Source of the DNA: Pseudomaricurvus alcaniphilus
Lineage (GTDB): Bacteria; Pseudomonadota; Gammaproteobacteria; Pseudomonadales; Cellvibrionaceae
Assembly: GCF_011440395.1 (NCBI RefSeq)
Contig: NZ_JAAOIX010000015.1
Span: 1-55,518 of the forward strand
Direction: 5' to 3'
DNA length: 55,518 nt
Part shown: piece after piece, positions 1-6,408 of the stretch
How positions within the stretch are numbered: position 1 is the first letter of the stretch
How the letters are laid out: each line of letters opens with the position of its first letter
Made by a program: the position numbers and the translations under genes
The notes under the pieces: generated by a model
What the model saw: the letters and a program-made list of their open reading frames with translations, nothing else
What the model was told of the DNA's origin: nothing
Database searches by the model: none

Positions 1-77
1 CCGGCTAGTCGCTCAATGCCGCGAGACTTGTTCTTTAGCAGTAAGCTAGACCTTAATAAGCTCTTGCTTCGTTTCAT
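1..77 (-). CDS. Small basic cassette protein, partial (runs off window)
   Basis: The ORF starts with ATG at 77-75. The ATG lies inside the attC core site (CATAAC on the + strand), so it is created by the recombination point itself. It reads MKRSKSLLRSSLLLKNK and continues past the window start. It is clearly related to the complete 55-aa ORF at 3035-3202, with the same start position relative to attC and the same K/S/L-rich N-terminus. That supports it as a second copy of this cassette type. No function is recognised. Confidence 0.5.
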   Translation of the reverse strand, partial: MKRSKSLLRSSLLLKNKSRGIERLA

Positions 78-189
78 AACGCCGCTGTAACTGGCGCGAA
101 ATACGGAGCTGTTTTTTGTGCGACAATGAGCGCAGCGAACGCACAAAAAACGGCGTAGTATTTTGCGTCCGGTTCACAGCTTTGTTAGC
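75..189 (-). repeat. attC site 1 (cassette recombination site)
   Basis: Ends are CATAAC (75-80) and GTTAGC (184-189). Inner boxes GCTGTAAC and GTTCACAGC pair with one extra base. The central stem pairs GTTTTTTGTGC with GCACAAAAAAC. The extra base in the right inner box fits cassettes read on the - strand. Confidence 0.85.
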
Positions 190-224
190 TGCGCGCCGCC
201 CACAAAGTTGATTTGGCCACGTTT

Positions 225-482
225 TCAGCATTGTTGATTCACCGCGACGATTTTAAGGCTTAGTGGCAACGTACTGCAAAACCCGGAGTTACCAGGTATG
301 AGCATGTCTCGAAAGTTACGCCGAACTATGCGGGCCACCGGGCCCAGTACAACACTGATTAAGAGCTGTGAACCCAAGGAACGAACGCGTGCTGAGGATT
401 CACCGCTACCTAAGTTCAATGGTGCACGACTCTCTACGTGCACCGAACTTGCCACACCCTCGACACTAAAATGTCTATTCAT
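225..482 (-). CDS. Repeated cassette ORF, copy A (85 aa, unknown function)
   Basis: This is an 85-codon ORF with a Shine-Dalgarno AAGGAAGG five bases before ATG 482. An upstream in-frame ATG at 512 exists only in this copy, so 482 is preferred. The product is small and basic; features shared by all copies are RHF near the start, VRSLGS around residues 33-38, VAR, MLIPG and FCSxLPLSLK before the C-terminus. There is no signal peptide, clear membrane helix or known domain. The ORF ends about 35 bp before attC site 1. Copies differ mostly by amino-acid-changing substitutions, and an antisense ORF runs through most of them, so protein coding is likely but not proven. A structured RNA role is an alternative, because stem-forming repeats GGTGCACG (421-428) and CGTGCACC (437-444) lie inside. 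Confidence 0.6.
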   Translation of the reverse strand: MNRHFSVEGVASSVHVESRAPLNLGSGESSARVRSLGSQLLISVVLGPVARIVRRNFRDMLIPGNSGFCSTLPLSLKIVAVNQQC

Positions 483-522
483 AATGCCTTCCTTGACGGC
501 CCCTACAACCATGACTGCGCCT

Positions 523-637
523 GCTAACGCCGCTGTAACTGGCGCGAAATACGGAGCTGTTTTTTGTGCGACAATGAGCGCAGCGAATGCACAAAAAACT
601 GCGTAGTATTTTGCGTCCGGTTCACAGCCTTGTTAGC
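523..637 (-). repeat. attC site 2
   Basis: GCTAAC (523-528) and GTTAGC (632-637) bound the same 115-bp imperfect palindrome as site 1. It lies downstream, in the - sense, of the broken copy B. Confidence 0.88.
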
Positions 638-672
638 TGCGCGCCAGCAACAAAATTGATTTGGCCACGTTT

Positions 673-930
673 TCAGCATGGTTGATTCAACGCGGTGGTT
701 TTAAGGCTTAGTGGCAACGTACTGCAAAACCCGAAGCTGTCAGGTATGAGCATGTCTCGAAAGTTGAGCCGAACTATGCGGGCCACCGCGCCCAGTACAA
801 TACTGGTTTAGAGCCGTGAACCCAAGGAACGAACGCGTGCTGTGGGTTCACCGCCACCCAAGCTCAATGGTGCACGATTCTCTACGTGCACCGAACTCGC
901 AGGACCCTCGACACTAAAATGCCTATTCAT
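673..930 (-). pseudogene. Repeated cassette ORF, copy B, broken by a stop codon
   Basis: Same length and position as the other copies, with ATG at 930-928 and AAGGAAGG upstream. A TAA falls after SLGSRL, about residue 40, where the other copies continue. The same base change also puts a stop into the antisense reading frame. No frameshift is present, so this is a recent point mutation. The copy remains flanked by intact attC sites, so the cassette is still potentially mobile. Confidence 0.65.
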
Positions 931-971
931 AATGCCTTCCTTGACGGCCTCAAACAACCATGACTGCGCCT

Positions 972-1086
972 GCTAACGCCGCTGTAACTGGCGGAAAATA
1001 CGGAGCGGTTTTTTGTGCAACAATGAGCGCAGCGAATGCACAAAAAACTGCGCAGTATTTTGCGTCCGGTTCACAGCTTTGTTAGC
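972..1086 (-). repeat. attC site 3
   Basis: Bounded by GCTAAC (972-977) and GTTAGC (1081-1086). The interior reads GGAAAATACGG in place of GCGAAATACGG, otherwise as site 2. Confidence 0.88.
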
Positions 1087-1121
1087 TGCGCGCCGGCAAC
1101 AAAATTGATTAGGCCACGTTT

Positions 1122-1379
1122 TCAGCACTGTTGATTCACCGCGACGGTTTTAAGGCTTAGTGGCAACGTACTGCAAAACCCGAAGCTGCCAGGTATGAGC
1201 ATGCCTCGAAAGTTACGCCGAACTATGCGGGCCACCACGCCCAGCATAATACTGGTCAAGAGCCCTGAACCCAAGGAACGAACGCGTGCTGTGGGTTCAC
1301 CGCCACCCAAGCTCAATAGTGCACGATTCTCTACGTGCACCAAACTTTCCAGGCCCTCGACACTAAAATGCCTCTTCAT
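1122..1379 (-). CDS. Repeated cassette ORF, copy C (85 aa)
   Basis: Begins MKRHFSVEGLESLVHVEN; ATG 1379 follows AAGGAAGGCTTT. Differs from copy A at roughly a fifth of residues and is closest to copy D, with which it shares the KR start, GLESLVHVE and SGLLTSIML. Intact, no function known. Confidence 0.58.
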   Translation of the reverse strand: MKRHFSVEGLESLVHVENRALLSLGGGEPTARVRSLGSGLLTSIMLGVVARIVRRNFRGMLIPGSFGFCSTLPLSLKTVAVNQQC

Positions 1380-1420
1380 AAAGCCTTCCTTGACGACCTC
1401 CTACAACCATGACTGCGCCT

Positions 1421-1535
1421 GCTAACGTCGCTGTAACTGGCGCGAAATACGGAGCTGTTTTTTTTGCGACAATGAGCGCAGCGAATGCACAAAAAACTGC
1501 GTAGTATTTTGCGTCCGGTTCACAGCTTTGTTAGC
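1421..1535 (-). repeat. attC site 4
   Basis: GCTAAC (1421-1426) to GTTAGC (1530-1535). One arm of the central stem has a T-run (TTTTTTTTGCG) that weakens the GTGC pairing seen in the other sites. Confidence 0.87.
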
Positions 1536-1570
1536 TGCGCGCCGGCCACAAAGTTGATTTGGCCACGTTA

Positions 1571-1828
1571 TCAGCATTGTTGATTCACCGCGACGGTTTT
1601 GAGGCTTAGTGGCAAAGTACTGCAAAACCTGGAGCCGCCAGGTATGAGCATGTCTCGAAAGTTGCGCCGAACTATGCGGGCCACCGCGCCCAGCATAATA
1701 CTGGTTAAGAGTCCTGAACCCAAGGAACGAACGCGTGCTGTGGGTTCACCGCCACCCAAGCTCAATGGTGCAGGACTCTCTACGTGCACCAAACTTTCCA
1801 GGCCCTCGACACTAAAATGCCTCTTCAT
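1571..1828 (-). CDS. Repeated cassette ORF, copy D (85 aa)
   Basis: MKRHFSVEGLESLVHVES start; close sister of copy C. It differs at ESPAP for ENRAL and GGSRF for GSFGF. Strong SD AAGGAAGG. Exactly 449 bp from copy C. Confidence 0.58.
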   Translation of the reverse strand: MKRHFSVEGLESLVHVESPAPLSLGGGEPTARVRSLGSGLLTSIMLGAVARIVRRNFRDMLIPGGSRFCSTLPLSLKTVAVNQQC

Positions 1829-1869
1829 AAAGCCTTCCTTGACGACCTCCTACAAACATGACTGCGCCT

Positions 1870-1984
1870 GCTAACGCCGCTGTAACTGGCGGAAAATACG
1901 GAGCAGTTTTTTGTGCAACAATGAGCGCAGCGAATGCACAAAAAACTGCGTAGTATTTTGCGTCCGGTTCACAGCTTTGTTAGC
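1870..1984 (-). repeat. attC site 5
   Basis: GCTAAC (1870-1875) to GTTAGC (1979-1984). Carries the GGAAAATACGG variant shared with site 3. Confidence 0.88.
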
Positions 1985-2019
1985 TGCGCGCCGGCGAGAA
2001 AATTGATTTGGCCACGTTT

Positions 2020-2277
2020 TCAGCATTGTTGATTCACCGCGACGGTTTTGAGGCTTAGTGGCAAAGTACTGCAAAACCCAGAGCAACCAGGGATGAGCAT
2101 GTCTTGAAAGCTGCGCCGAACTATGCGGGCCACCGCGCCCAACACAATACCGATTAAGAACCGCGAACCCAAGGAACGAACGCGTACTGTGGGTTCACCA
2201 CCGCCCAAGCTCAATGGTGCACGACTCACTACGTGCACCGAACTTTCCCCACCTTCGACACCAAAATGCCTATTCAT
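2020..2277 (-). CDS. Repeated cassette ORF, copy E (85 aa)
   Basis: MNRHFGVEGGESSVHVVS start. It is informative for strand choice. A TGA in the + strand frame (around 2104) destroys the antisense ORF found in the other copies, while the - strand ORF stays open for its full length. This favours the - strand as the coding one. Confidence 0.6.
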   Translation of the reverse strand: MNRHFGVEGGESSVHVVSRAPLSLGGGEPTVRVRSLGSRFLIGIVLGAVARIVRRSFQDMLIPGCSGFCSTLPLSLKTVAVNQQC

Positions 2278-2318
2278 AATGCCTTCCTTGACGGCCTCCT
2301 ACAACCATGACTGCGCCT

Positions 2319-2433
2319 GCTAACGCCGCTGTAACTGGCGCGAAATACGGAGCTGTTTTTTGTGCAACAATGAGCGCAGCGAATGCACAAAAAACGGCGT
2401 AGTATTTTGCGTCCGGTTCACAGCTTTGTTAGC
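2319..2433 (-). repeat. attC site 6
   Basis: GCTAAC (2319-2324) to GTTAGC (2428-2433), with a perfect central stem GTTTTTTGTGC/GCACAAAAAAC. Confidence 0.88.
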
Positions 2434-2468
2434 TGCGCGCCGGCCACAAAGTTGATTTGGCCACGTTT

Positions 2469-2726
2469 TCAGCATTGTTGATTCATCGCGACGGTTTTAA
2501 GGCTTAGTGGCAACATACTGCAAAACCCGAAACTGCCAGGTATGAGCATGCCTCGCAAGTTGCGCCGAACTGTTCGGGCCACCGCGCCCAGTACGATACT
2601 GGTTAAGAGCCGTGAACCCAAGGAACGAACGCGTGCTGTGGGTTCACCGCCATCCAAGTTCAATGGTGTACGATTCTCTACGTGCGCCGAACTTGCCACA
2701 CACTCTACACTAAAATGCCTATTCAT
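2469..2726 (-). CDS. Repeated cassette ORF, copy F (85 aa)
   Basis: MNRHFSVECVASSAHVEN start. Shares CVASSAHVENRTPLNLD, FCSML and VAMNQQC with copy G and no other copy, so F and G are the youngest duplicates although another cassette lies between them. Confidence 0.58.
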   Translation of the reverse strand: MNRHFSVECVASSAHVENRTPLNLDGGEPTARVRSLGSRLLTSIVLGAVARTVRRNLRGMLIPGSFGFCSMLPLSLKTVAMNQQC

Positions 2727-2767
2727 AATGCCTTCCCTGACGGCTCCCTACAACCATGACTGCGCCT

Positions 2768-2883
2768 GCTAACGCCGCTGTAACTGGCGCGAAATACGGA
2801 GCTGTTTTTTGTGCGACAATGAGCGCAGCGAATGCACAAAAAACCGCGTAGTATTTTGCGTCCAGTTGACGGCCTGGTTATGA
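2768..2883 (-). repeat. attC site 7 (variant right end)
   Basis: The left half is as in the other sites (GCTAAC 2768-2773). The right half changes to CCAGTTGACGGCCTGGTTATG, giving a GTTATGA core instead of GTTAGCT. This core belongs to the 3035-3202 cassette and matches the CATAAC core on its other side, so the site is a hybrid of two cassette types. Confidence 0.82.
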
Positions 2884-3034
2884 AATGACTGCACACACTC
2901 TCCATGCTCTAAGCTTCGGCGCGAGCACGTAGCTACGTACTTGCGCCGTTTTTCACTGCCGAACTATCCGCTGAGCTAAATTCGCATGTGGCAGCAGGAA
3001 CAGCGCTACCAAAACCCGAATATTACAACAAGCC

Positions 3035-3202
3035 TTACCGAAGACACACCCCATAAAAACCGCAATTTCTGACTCCAGCGCCGCTCTTAAACTCTGCCCG
3101 AGGAACAGCGCTGCCGAGGCAAGATCCGGCATCTTGCTTAATGCCGAGAGGCTTGTTCTTTAGCAAGACACTCGACTTCAATAGACTCTCGCCTCGTTTC
3201 AT
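3035..3202 (-). CDS. Small basic cassette protein (55 aa, unknown)
   Basis: ATG 3202-3200 sits within the attC core CATAAC, so translation starts at the cassette boundary. The product starts MKRGESLLKSSVLLKNK and ends GFYGVCLR; it has no recognised domain or membrane segment. A homologous N-terminus occurs at 1-77, which argues for a real gene rather than a chance ORF. About 150 bp of sequence without an ORF follow before attC site 7; they contain GC-rich inverted stretches near 2915-2960 (GGCGCGAGCACGTAG, then CTACGTACTTGCGCC) that could fold. Confidence 0.45.
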   Translation of the reverse strand: MKRGESLLKSSVLLKNKPLGIKQDAGSCLGSAVPRAEFKSGAGVRNCGFYGVCLR

Positions 3203-3314
3203 AACGCCGCTGTAACTGGCGCGAAATACGGAGCTGTTTTTTGTGCAACAATGAGCGCAGCGAATGCACAAAAAACGGCGTAGTATTTTGCGTCCGGTTC
3301 ACAGCTTTGTTAGC
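3200..3314 (-). repeat. attC site 8
   Basis: CATAAC (3200-3205) to GTTAGC (3309-3314). A hybrid in the same sense as site 1: right half of the common attC, left core of the small-protein cassette. Confidence 0.85.
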
Positions 3315-3349
3315 TGCGCGCCGGCCACAAAGTTGATTTGGCCACGTTT

Positions 3350-3607
3350 TCAGCATTGTTGATTCATCGCGACGGTTTTAAGGCTTAGTGGCAACATACT
3401 GCAAAACCCGAAACTGCCAGGTATGAGCATGCCTCGCAAGTTGCGCCGAACTGTGCGGGCCACCGCGCCCAGTACGATACTGGTTAAGAGCCGTGAACCC
3501 AAGGAACGAACGCGTGTTGTGGGTTCACCGCCATCCAAGTTCAATGGTGTACGATTCTCTACGTGCGCCGAACTTGCCACACACTTTACACTAAAATGCC
3601 TATTCAT
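3350..3607 (-). CDS. Repeated cassette ORF, copy G (85 aa)
   Basis: Near twin of copy F, differing at only a few residues (K for E at residue 8, T for A near residue 31). ATG 3607 follows AGGGAAGGCGTT. The stem CGTACACC/GGCGCACG (in the - sense) is weakened here, but on the + strand it keeps pairing through G-U wobbles. Confidence 0.58.
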   Translation of the reverse strand: MNRHFSVKCVASSAHVENRTPLNLDGGEPTTRVRSLGSRLLTSIVLGAVARTVRRNLRGMLIPGSFGFCSMLPLSLKTVAMNQQC

Positions 3608-3648
3608 AACGCCTTCCCTGAGGGCTCCCTACAACCATGACTGCGCCT

Positions 3649-3747
3649 GCTAACGCCCACATAAACGGCAGCCGAAGCGAAGCGTAGGCTGTCCAGTGGA
3701 GGCCGCGTTTTTTGCGGCCGGAACGAGTTTGATGTGCTTGTTAAGGC
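3649..3747 (-). repeat. attC site 9 (different sequence)
   Basis: A ~99-bp site with ends GCTAAC (3649-3654) and GTTAAGGC (3740-3747). The inside is unlike the common attC: GCGGCC arms around a TTTTTT loop, and GCAGCC/GGCTGT boxes. The stop codon of the lipoprotein gene lies in its core site. A distinct attC suggests this cassette came from another lineage. Confidence 0.85.
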
Positions 3748-4163
3748 TTTGTTGGAATAACATAGTATTCGTCGATTAGTATTTGCATAGATTGCTCTTC
3801 AGTAAGACTTGAGGAAGAACAAAGAACCACGCCATCTACGACAGGCATTGAATATGAATCTCCGTATGCCAGCGGAATACCGCCTACAAATGATACCCCG
3901 ACACCGCTAAAGTTTTGATCACTGTCTTGTATTAAAAGCGATTTATAGTCATTGCCTTGGCATACTTCATCAGCTGTTTTTTCCCAGCCTGACTTTGATT
4001 TGCCCTCTACTTTCCATATGCCACCACTACTTACCTCGCGAATAAAGTACAAGCCGTCAGAAATTGGCTTTACGAAGTCGATCGGGCGGTCGAACTCACT
4101 TACAGGGGTAGTAAGGCAACCGGCCAAGATTAACGGAAATGCAATTAGTAATATTTTCTTCAT
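3741..4163 (-). CDS. Cassette-encoded lipoprotein (140 aa)
   Basis: ATG 4163 starts a lipoprotein signal peptide: MKK, a hydrophobic stretch, then lipobox LAGC with Cys16 as the lipidated residue. Residue +2 is Leu, which predicts outer-membrane sorting by the usual rule. The mature part of about 125 residues has two or three Cys and no domain I recognise. The gene fills its cassette tightly; the TAA overlaps the attC core at 3741-3747. Its AT-richer codons differ from the flanking repeated cassettes, which fits capture from elsewhere. An upstream in-frame extension to 4265 is attC sequence and was left out. Confidence 0.75.
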   Translation of the reverse strand: MKKILLIAFPLILAGCLTTPVSEFDRPIDFVKPISDGLYFIREVSSGGIWKVEGKSKSGWEKTADEVCQGNDYKSLLIQDSDQNFSGVGVSFVGGIPLAYGDSYSMPVVDGVVLCSSSSLTEEQSMQILIDEYYVIPTKP

Positions 4164-4191
4164 GGTTAATTTTGATGTTTGGTGTGGGTGA

Positions 4192-4308
4192 GCCTTAACG
4201 CCGCTGTAACTGGCGCAAAATACGGAGCGGTTTTTTGTGCAACAATGAGCGCAGCGAATGCACAAAAAACGGCGTAGTATTTTGCGTCCGGTTCACAGCT
4301 TTGTTAGC
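4192..4308 (-). repeat. attC site 10
   Basis: GCCTTAAC (4192-4199) to GTTAGC (4303-4308). Left core from the lipoprotein cassette, remainder of the common type. Confidence 0.86.
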
Positions 4309-4343
4309 TGCGCGCCGGCCACAAAGTTGATTTGGCCACGTTT

Positions 4344-4601
4344 TCAGCATTGTTGATTCACCGCGACGGTTTTAAGGCTTAGTGGCAACGTACTACAAAA
4401 CCCAAAGCTGCCAGGTATGAGCATGTCTCGAAAGTTGCGCCGAACTGTGCGGGCCACCGCGCCCAGTACAATACTGATTAAGAGCCCTGAACCCAAGGAA
4501 CGAACGCGTGCTGTGGATTCACCGCTACCTAAGCTCAATGGCGCACAATTCTCTACGTGCACCGAACTTACCACACCCACAACACTAAAATGCCTATTCA
4601 T
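4344..4601 (-). CDS. Repeated cassette ORF, copy H (85 aa)
   Basis: The copy nearest to the integrase. Begins MNRHFSVVGVVSSVHVEN; ATG 4601 follows AAGGAAGGCATT. The internal stem is altered on one side (GGCGCACA against CGTGCACC). Separated from copy G by the lipoprotein cassette. Confidence 0.58.
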   Translation of the reverse strand: MNRHFSVVGVVSSVHVENCAPLSLGSGESTARVRSLGSGLLISIVLGAVARTVRRNFRDMLIPGSFGFCSTLPLSLKTVAVNQQC

Positions 4602-4642
4602 AATGCCTTCCTTGACGGCCCCCTATAAGCATGACTGCGCCT

Positions 4643-4728
4643 GCTAACATTTGTATATCCGTCTTAACGACGGTGTCGTCGCGACGGATATTTGGAAAAA
4701 AACATTATTCATAGCGCCGCTCTAACCC
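4643..4728 (-). repeat. attC site 11, degenerate
   Basis: GCTAAC at 4643-4648, followed by ATATCCGTC (4655-4663) and its complement GACGGATAT (4683-4691). The far side, CATAGCGCCGCTCTAAC (about 4710-4726), looks like a worn copy of the common attC start CATAACGCCGCTGTAAC. The site is probably poorly active, which may fix the first cassette in place. Confidence 0.6.
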
Positions 4729-4730
4729 GA

Positions 4731-5039
4731 TCAATCATTTTCTTTGGGGTAGTATTCTATTTTCAACGGCCGTATCAAACCATAGAGCATGAGCCCTGAG
4801 GACACCAAAGCAGAATTAAACAAACCAAAGAAAATTGCTAAGCTCAAGCCAATAAATGGCCCAGCTAAAATCGCTCTAAACCCGGTCAATGGTTGATCGC
4901 CCCATTGGAGACTCACAAGCCCTGCCGATGCCAGAAAGCCGCAAATAGCGAACAAAGGAACCAGAGAGACAATCAGGCCAAGCATGACAATTTTGAATAC
5001 TGCCTTGGTGCGAAGCCTTTTAACGTCTATATTTTGCAA
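4731..5039 (-). CDS. First-position cassette: small membrane protein (102 aa)
   Basis: A TTG start at 5039 is chosen because AAGGAGA sits five bases upstream and no ATG occurs before residue 20. Two or three hydrophobic segments are visible, about residues 14-42 and 54-88, with a basic N-terminus and a charged C-terminal tail ending KEND. It is most likely an inner-membrane protein; no family is recognised. It lies next to the presumed attI, so it would be the first cassette transcribed. Confidence 0.65.
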   Translation of the reverse strand: MQNIDVKRLRTKAVFKIVMLGLIVSLVPLFAICGFLASAGLVSLQWGDQPLTGFRAILAGPFIGLSLAIFFGLFNSALVSSGLMLYGLIRPLKIEYYPKEND

Positions 5040-5408
5040 CTTGCTCTCCTTGTCATCACAGCATAGCGCTCGTACCCCTCGGGTACCTCAGCCAGCCAGT
5101 CCATTCCTTCCGGGGTAATTGATCGGATTCCTGCCGTTTCGCTCATAAGCTTTTACCCCCCAAAAGCTACCATGACTGCGTGCATTTTGTCATTAGATTA
5201 TGCCGCCAGCATGTGGCAAATACGTCGGGCCGACGGATATCCCCCATGGACGGCGTGCCTCTCAGCCCCGTCATATCTATAGTTTCATACTTTTTGCTGA
5301 CACTTTCAAAATAACCGTCCCGAAGGCGCTTTTGCTCGAAATTTGGGCTTTATTTAACCACTAAAATTCGGGAGCATTAGGCCCAATGCGAAACAAGGAA
5401 CACATGTC
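5040..5408. promoter_or_regulatory. Intergenic region with presumed attI and divergent promoters
   Basis: This is the 369-bp gap between the integrase start and the first cassette gene, where attI, Pc and the intI promoter belong by integron architecture. I cannot place attI exactly. ACGCAGTCATGG (- sense, 5171-5182) repeats the head of the common cassette (GCGCAGTCATGG) and may be a relic of a lost cassette. No clear LexA box (CTGT-N8-ACAG) was found, so SOS control is not evident. Confidence 0.4.
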
Positions 5409-6395
5409 ATGGACGACATCCCCGGGCCACTACCACTTCAACCTGTAAAATTTATGGACAAGTTCAGGGCGTTTATACGTTCCCGCCAATTGGCCTATCG
5501 CACTGAAAAAACCTATTGCAACTGGGTCAAGGATTTCATTCGCTTTCATAAGATGGCCCGCCCGGAATCTATGGGGGCAGCGGAAGTGGATCAATACCTG
5601 AGTTATTTGGCCCTGCAGCGCAGCGCATCCATCAACACTCAGAAAACGGCGTTAAATGCGCTGGCGTTTCTGTACAGACAGTATTTATCGAGGGATCTCG
5701 GCGAGCTCAATTATTCACCCAGCTCTCGCCCTCGCACACTGCCCGTGGTCTTCAGCCACACGGAGGCGATGACGATTATTGAGAAGCTCAGTGGTGTTCA
5801 CAAGCTCTGTGTGTCACTGATGTACGGCTCTGGCCTGCGAGTGATGGAAGCCGTCAGGCTGCGGATCCAGGATATTGACCTGGCCAACGACTGTATTATC
5901 GCAAGGGAAACCAAGGGCAGAAAGTGGCGCCGGACGCTGTTGCCCAGTAGCTTGATTGATGCTTTAAAGTTGCAGATCGAATATGCCCTGCTGTTACACA
6001 AGCGGGATCTCGCCGACGGCTTTGGCGCGGTCTATCTGCCCGATGCGTTGGCGCGTAAATACCCCAGTGCCCCAACCGAGCCGGGCTGGCAGTACCTGTT
6101 TCCCGCAGCACACCTGGCCATGGATCCGCGCGCTAACATCAAGCGCCGCCATCATATCGGCGAGCAGCAAGTGCAGCGGGCCGTGAAAATGGCGCTGCGC
6201 AGCTCCGGTATTTTCAAAAAAGCCGGCTGCCATACCTTTCGCCACAGTTTTGCCACCAATTTGCTGCGAGCGGGGGCCGACATTCGCAACATTCAGGAGA
6301 TGATGGGTCATAACGATTTAACCACCACCCAAATCTATACCCACGTGGTGGGCATTCAGGAGCGAGGCTTAACCAGCCCGCTGGATGCAACGTAA
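5409..6395 (+). CDS. intI: Integron integrase IntI (tyrosine recombinase)
   Basis: A 328-aa site-specific recombinase that inserts and excises cassettes at attI and attC. The N-terminal SAM-like core-binding domain spans about 13-95 and the catalytic domain about 110-320. The catalytic set is complete: R144 (GSGLR), K169, H275 and R278 (HTFRH), H301 and nucleophile Y310 (QIYTH). The extra IntI-specific block is present around 208-250 (LPDALARKYPSA, GWQYLFPA), which separates IntI from XerC/D. The length is normal and there is no frameshift, so the enzyme should be active. It is transcribed away from the cassette array and converges with arsJ, 13 bp away. Confidence 0.96.
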   Translation: MDDIPGPLPLQPVKFMDKFRAFIRSRQLAYRTEKTYCNWVKDFIRFHKMARPESMGAAEVDQYLSYLALQRSASINTQKTALNALAFLYRQYLSRDLGELNYSPSSRPRTLPVVFSHTEAMTIIEKLSGVHKLCVSLMYGSGLRVMEAVRLRIQDIDLANDCIIARETKGRKWRRTLLPSSLIDALKLQIEYALLLHKRDLADGFGAVYLPDALARKYPSAPTEPGWQYLFPAAHLAMDPRANIKRRHHIGEQQVQRAVKMALRSSGIFKKAGCHTFRHSFATNLLRAGADIRNIQEMMGHNDLTTTQIYTHVVGIQERGLTSPLDAT

Positions 6396-6408
6396 TAAAG
6401 AGGGCAGC

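Larger units (their letters stand above)
1..6395. mobile_element. Sedentary chromosomal integron: cassette array plus integrase
   Basis: An integron integrase gene on the + strand has its 5' end facing a series of short ORFs on the - strand. These ORFs are separated by ~115-bp imperfect palindromes with GCTAAC/GTTAGC ends, which are attC sites. This is the normal integron layout, with cassettes read away from the integrase and attI between the two. The array continues past the left edge of the window. The recurring attC is highly uniform, as in chromosomal superintegrons and unlike mobile integrons, and no resistance cassette or transposon end is seen. Eight of the eleven complete or nearly complete cassettes carry the same small ORF. 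Classification is by structure; no search was run. Confidence 0.9.

Noticed and set aside
46-231. - strand ORFs beginning MLKTWPNQ and containing NRTQNTT
   Set aside because: These are translations of the attC palindromes and recur at each attC; no independent start signal.
298-606. + strand ORFs (76-102 aa) running through most copies of the repeated cassette
   Set aside because: They are antisense to the - strand ORF, read into attC, lack a proper ribosome site and are broken in copies B and E, while the cassette orientation and SD sites favour the - strand.
225-4601. Regularly spaced repeats as a CRISPR array
   Set aside because: The unit is ~449 bp with an ORF and attC, far longer than CRISPR repeats and spacers; no cas genes are nearby.
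5040-5408. LexA box controlling intI
   Set aside because: No CTGT-N8-ACAG match was found in the region by reading.
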